Position numbers and translations under genes: made by a program
Assembly (NCBI GenBank): GCA_031288435.1
Contig: JAITRK010000092.1
Location: 1 to 9,124 of the forward strand
DNA length: 9,124 nt
Reading direction: 5' to 3'
Source of the DNA: Holosporaceae bacterium
GTDB lineage: Bacteria > Pseudomonadota > Alphaproteobacteria > UBA3830
Notes under the pieces: model-generated
The model's database searches: none
Told to the model about the DNA's origin: nothing
The model's input: the letters and a program-made list of their open reading frames with translations, nothing else
Shown here: piece after piece, positions 8,129-9,124 of the stretch
How the letters are laid out: each line of letters starts with the position of its first letter
Position numbering within the stretch: position 1 is the first letter of the stretch

Positions 8129-8214
8129 TGGTGCCCGTGGAGGGACTCGAACCCCCACACCCAAAAGAGCTGCAGATTTTAAGTCTGCTGCGTCTACCAT
8201 TCCGCCACACGGGC
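8129..8214 (-). tRNA. tRNA-Leu, anticodon UAA
   Basis: Complete class II tRNA of 86 bases including an encoded CCA (8129-8131). The acceptor stem pairs GCCCGTG (8208-8214) with CACGGGC (8133-8139), followed by discriminator A at 8132. The anticodon stem GCAGA/TCTGC encloses the loop CTTAAAA, giving anticodon TAA (8179-8181), which reads UUA and possibly UUG leucine codons. The T stem GGGGG/CCCTC with loop TTCGAGT is canonical. A long variable arm with a short GCTC-TTTT-GGGT stem identifies the leucine class. It lies 33 bases downstream of the PAAR-like gene and 34 upstream of aspS on the same strand. Confidence 0.97.
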
Positions 8215-8227
8215 AACATTTGCAGAG

Positions 8228-8256
8228 AACTTATCACCAAAACTCTCCTATATCAA
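8228..8256 (-). promoter_or_regulatory. Possible weak promoter for tRNA-Leu and aspS
   Basis: On the minus strand TTGATA (8251-8256) is separated by exactly 17 bases from TAAGTT (8228-8233), and the tRNA 5' end follows 13 bases later, a plausible distance. The -35 matches consensus at five of six bases but the -10 at only three. The -35 overlaps the last codons of the PAAR-like gene. This is a suggestion by spacing only. Confidence 0.25.
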
Positions 8257-8634
8257 TACGGTGAACTGACCTGGCAGCGTGGGTCTTATTACCCCACCGT
8301 AGGCGCATATCAGCATTGTATCGCTATTTAGTATAGGCCCTGGCTTGAGCAGCACAGTCGGTTTCATCGGCAACCAGGTTCCAGCCGGCGTCGGTATGCA
8401 GGGACCAGGAGTTAATATACCAAACGCAGCCGCAGTCAACGCAGCCGTCACCGGATTCGCCATGCTTATGCACACTCCAAACGGCACAATATTCAAAAAC
8501 GGCACACAATCTGCTATACTCCCAAACGGCCCAGCTTTTGCCATTGTCATGCATGCCGGAAGAACTGTTAGAGGAGTCGGAGCAACTCCCATTGGGCACA
8601 TGAGCAGCGCTGTACCGCACATACCAAGCCCCAT
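8248..8634 (-). CDS. PAAR-like (DUF4280) protein, possible injection-system tip
   Basis: A 128-residue protein matching the pattern of DUF4280 PAAR-like proteins, which are thought to cap the spike of type VI secretion and related contractile injection systems. Seen: MCGTALLMCPMGVAPTPL (5-22), VLP (24-26), the repeated pattern SIADCVPFLNIVPFGVCISM (39-58) then ANP (59-61), GILTPGPCIP (72-81), a tryptophan-proline segment (86-92), and LICAYGGVIRPTLPGQ (108-123). There are seven cysteines (6, 13, 28, 43, 55, 79, 110); those at 13, 55, 79 and 110 are at positions I recall as conserved. It is only the PAAR-like domain, with no signal peptide and no fused toxin. Its ATG shares one base with the stop of the upstream repeat protein (TAATG), so the two are translationally coupled. 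Family assignment is by recall of the motif pattern; the function is inferred. Confidence 0.85.
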   Translation of the reverse strand: MGLGMCGTALLMCPMGVAPTPLTVLPACMTMAKAGPFGSIADCVPFLNIVPFGVCISMANPVTAALTAAAFGILTPGPCIPTPAGTWLPMKPTVLLKPGPILNSDTMLICAYGGVIRPTLPGQFTVLI

Positions 8635-9124
8635 TACACTTCTTCCCTTGAAACTAAATTGCCATCCATGTCGTACTTATCTACATATCCGCAGGGAACG
8701 CCATCTTCAAAGCAGGAAACCTGCATAACATTTCCGTTGGGAAAATATTGGGTAACAACTCCGTCCTGCACGCCGCTCTTATAAGAAGATTCTTCCATAA
8801 TCGTGCAGTCTGGATAGTAGGAGATGCAGTCGCCTTCCAGAGCTCCGGATACATATTTAGCCACCCTGATTATGTTGCCTGCATTGTCGAAGGAGGTAAA
8901 ATCGCCATCAAATAATCCTTTTTTAAAACTGGCGACACCGGCTTTAATGCCATTGGTAAAGAAAGTTACCTCTCCTTCCTGCAATCCATCTACGAACGTA
9001 GTATTCATGAGCGGTTTTCCGGAAAGATAGAACTCTGCCGGCCCACTTAGTATACCATTTTCATAAAGTAGCCTATGAGTTAGCTGCCCATCGTCGTCGT
9101 AGATCAGCGTCTCTCCGTGCGGGA
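8634..9124 (-). CDS. MORN_2/YwqK-type repeat protein, C-terminal part (5' end beyond window)
   Basis: The frame stays open from the stop at 8634-8636 to the window end, giving about 163 codons, so the ATG at 9008, which falls mid-repeat, is probably internal. The protein is built of 23-24 residue repeats of the form aromatic-x-x-x-G-x(6-7)-Y/F-x-x-G-x-x-x-G, the pattern of MORN_2 repeats found in proteins annotated as YwqK-family antitoxins. Six full copies and a final partial one are seen, for example FEDGVPCG and KSGVQDG as unit endings. No signal peptide or catalytic domain is visible, but the N-terminus is missing. It is coupled by TAATG to the PAAR-like gene. Such repeats form beta-hairpin solenoids that bind partners. 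Roles as an immunity protein, an adaptor for the PAAR-like protein or an effector are all possible, and the sequence does not decide between them. Confidence 0.85.
   Translation of the reverse strand, partial: PHGETLIYDDDGQLTHRLLYENGILSGPAEFYLSGKPLMNTTFVDGLQEGEVTFFTNGIKAGVASFKKGLFDGDFTSFDNAGNIIRVAKYVSGALEGDCISYYPDCTIMEESSYKSGVQDGVVTQYFPNGNVMQVSCFEDGVPCGYVDKYDMDGNLVSREEV
8637..9113 (-). repeat. Tandem MORN_2-like protein repeats, seven units
   Basis: Units in coding order are 9113-9042 (24 codons), 9041-8973 (23), 8972-8904 (23), 8903-8832 (24), 8831-8760 (24), 8759-8688 (24) and 8687-8637 (17, truncated before the stop). Each begins after a glycine and contains an aromatic residue near position 5, a loop glycine or similar near 8-9, and a Y/F-x-x-G near 17-20. 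The repetition is clear in protein but strongly diverged in DNA, so this is an old array, not a recent expansion. More units probably lie beyond the window. Confidence 0.85.

Noticed and set aside
8129..8139. tRNA-Leu 3' end as a phage or island attachment site
   Set aside because: No second copy of the tRNA end and no integrase is visible in the window, and the 3' end faces aspS, not the candidate cargo.
8345..8728. Plus-strand frame of 127 codons opposite the PAAR-like gene
   Set aside because: It is the complement of the conserved PAAR-like coding sequence; its glycine- and proline-rich look comes from the other strand.
1..9124. CRISPR arrays, insertion sequences and replication origins
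   Set aside because: I found no regular short direct repeats with spacers, no transposase-like frame with inverted ends, and no clustered origin motifs in this window.

Overview
The window looks like part of the chromosome of an alphaproteobacterium, probably a host-associated or intracellular one of the Holosporales/Rickettsiales type. The best evidence is the aspartyl-tRNA synthetase: its class II motif 2 region ([19 protein letters not shown]) and C-terminus ([10 protein letters not shown]...KQLKELHI) are of the alphaproteobacterial kind. The moderately AT-rich composition, the abundance of uptake transporters and an MFS protein resembling those of intracellular bacteria fit that lifestyle, but the exact lineage is an inference.

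All recognisable genes lie on the minus strand, so the window reads functionally from high to low coordinates. It starts (9124 to 8248) with two translationally coupled genes: the 3' part of a MORN_2/YwqK-type repeat protein that runs off the window edge, and a small PAAR-like (DUF4280) protein of the kind that caps contractile injection systems. A tRNA-Leu(UAA) gene follows (8214 to 8129), then aspS (8094 to 6313). Next come a CUT1-type sugar ABC importer lacking a local ATPase (binding protein 6290 to 4827, permeases 4873 to 3965 and 3958 to 3104, most like the ThuEFG trehalose/maltose group), accA (3015 to 2071), an MHS-family major facilitator (2066 to 825) and a second, unrelated major facilitator cut by the window start (801 to 1).

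Spacing is very tight. From tRNA-Leu to the last MFS gene the gaps are at most 88 bases, two gene pairs overlap, and no convincing intrinsic terminator is visible, so long read-through transcripts are likely. There is no stretch above 300 bases without a gene. The metabolic theme is nutrient acquisition (sugar importer plus two secondary transporters) beside housekeeping genes for translation and fatty-acid synthesis. The most unusual part is the MORN_2/PAAR-like pair, which may be cargo or an accessory module of a type VI-like secretion system. No toxin domain and no secretion-system core gene is visible in the window.
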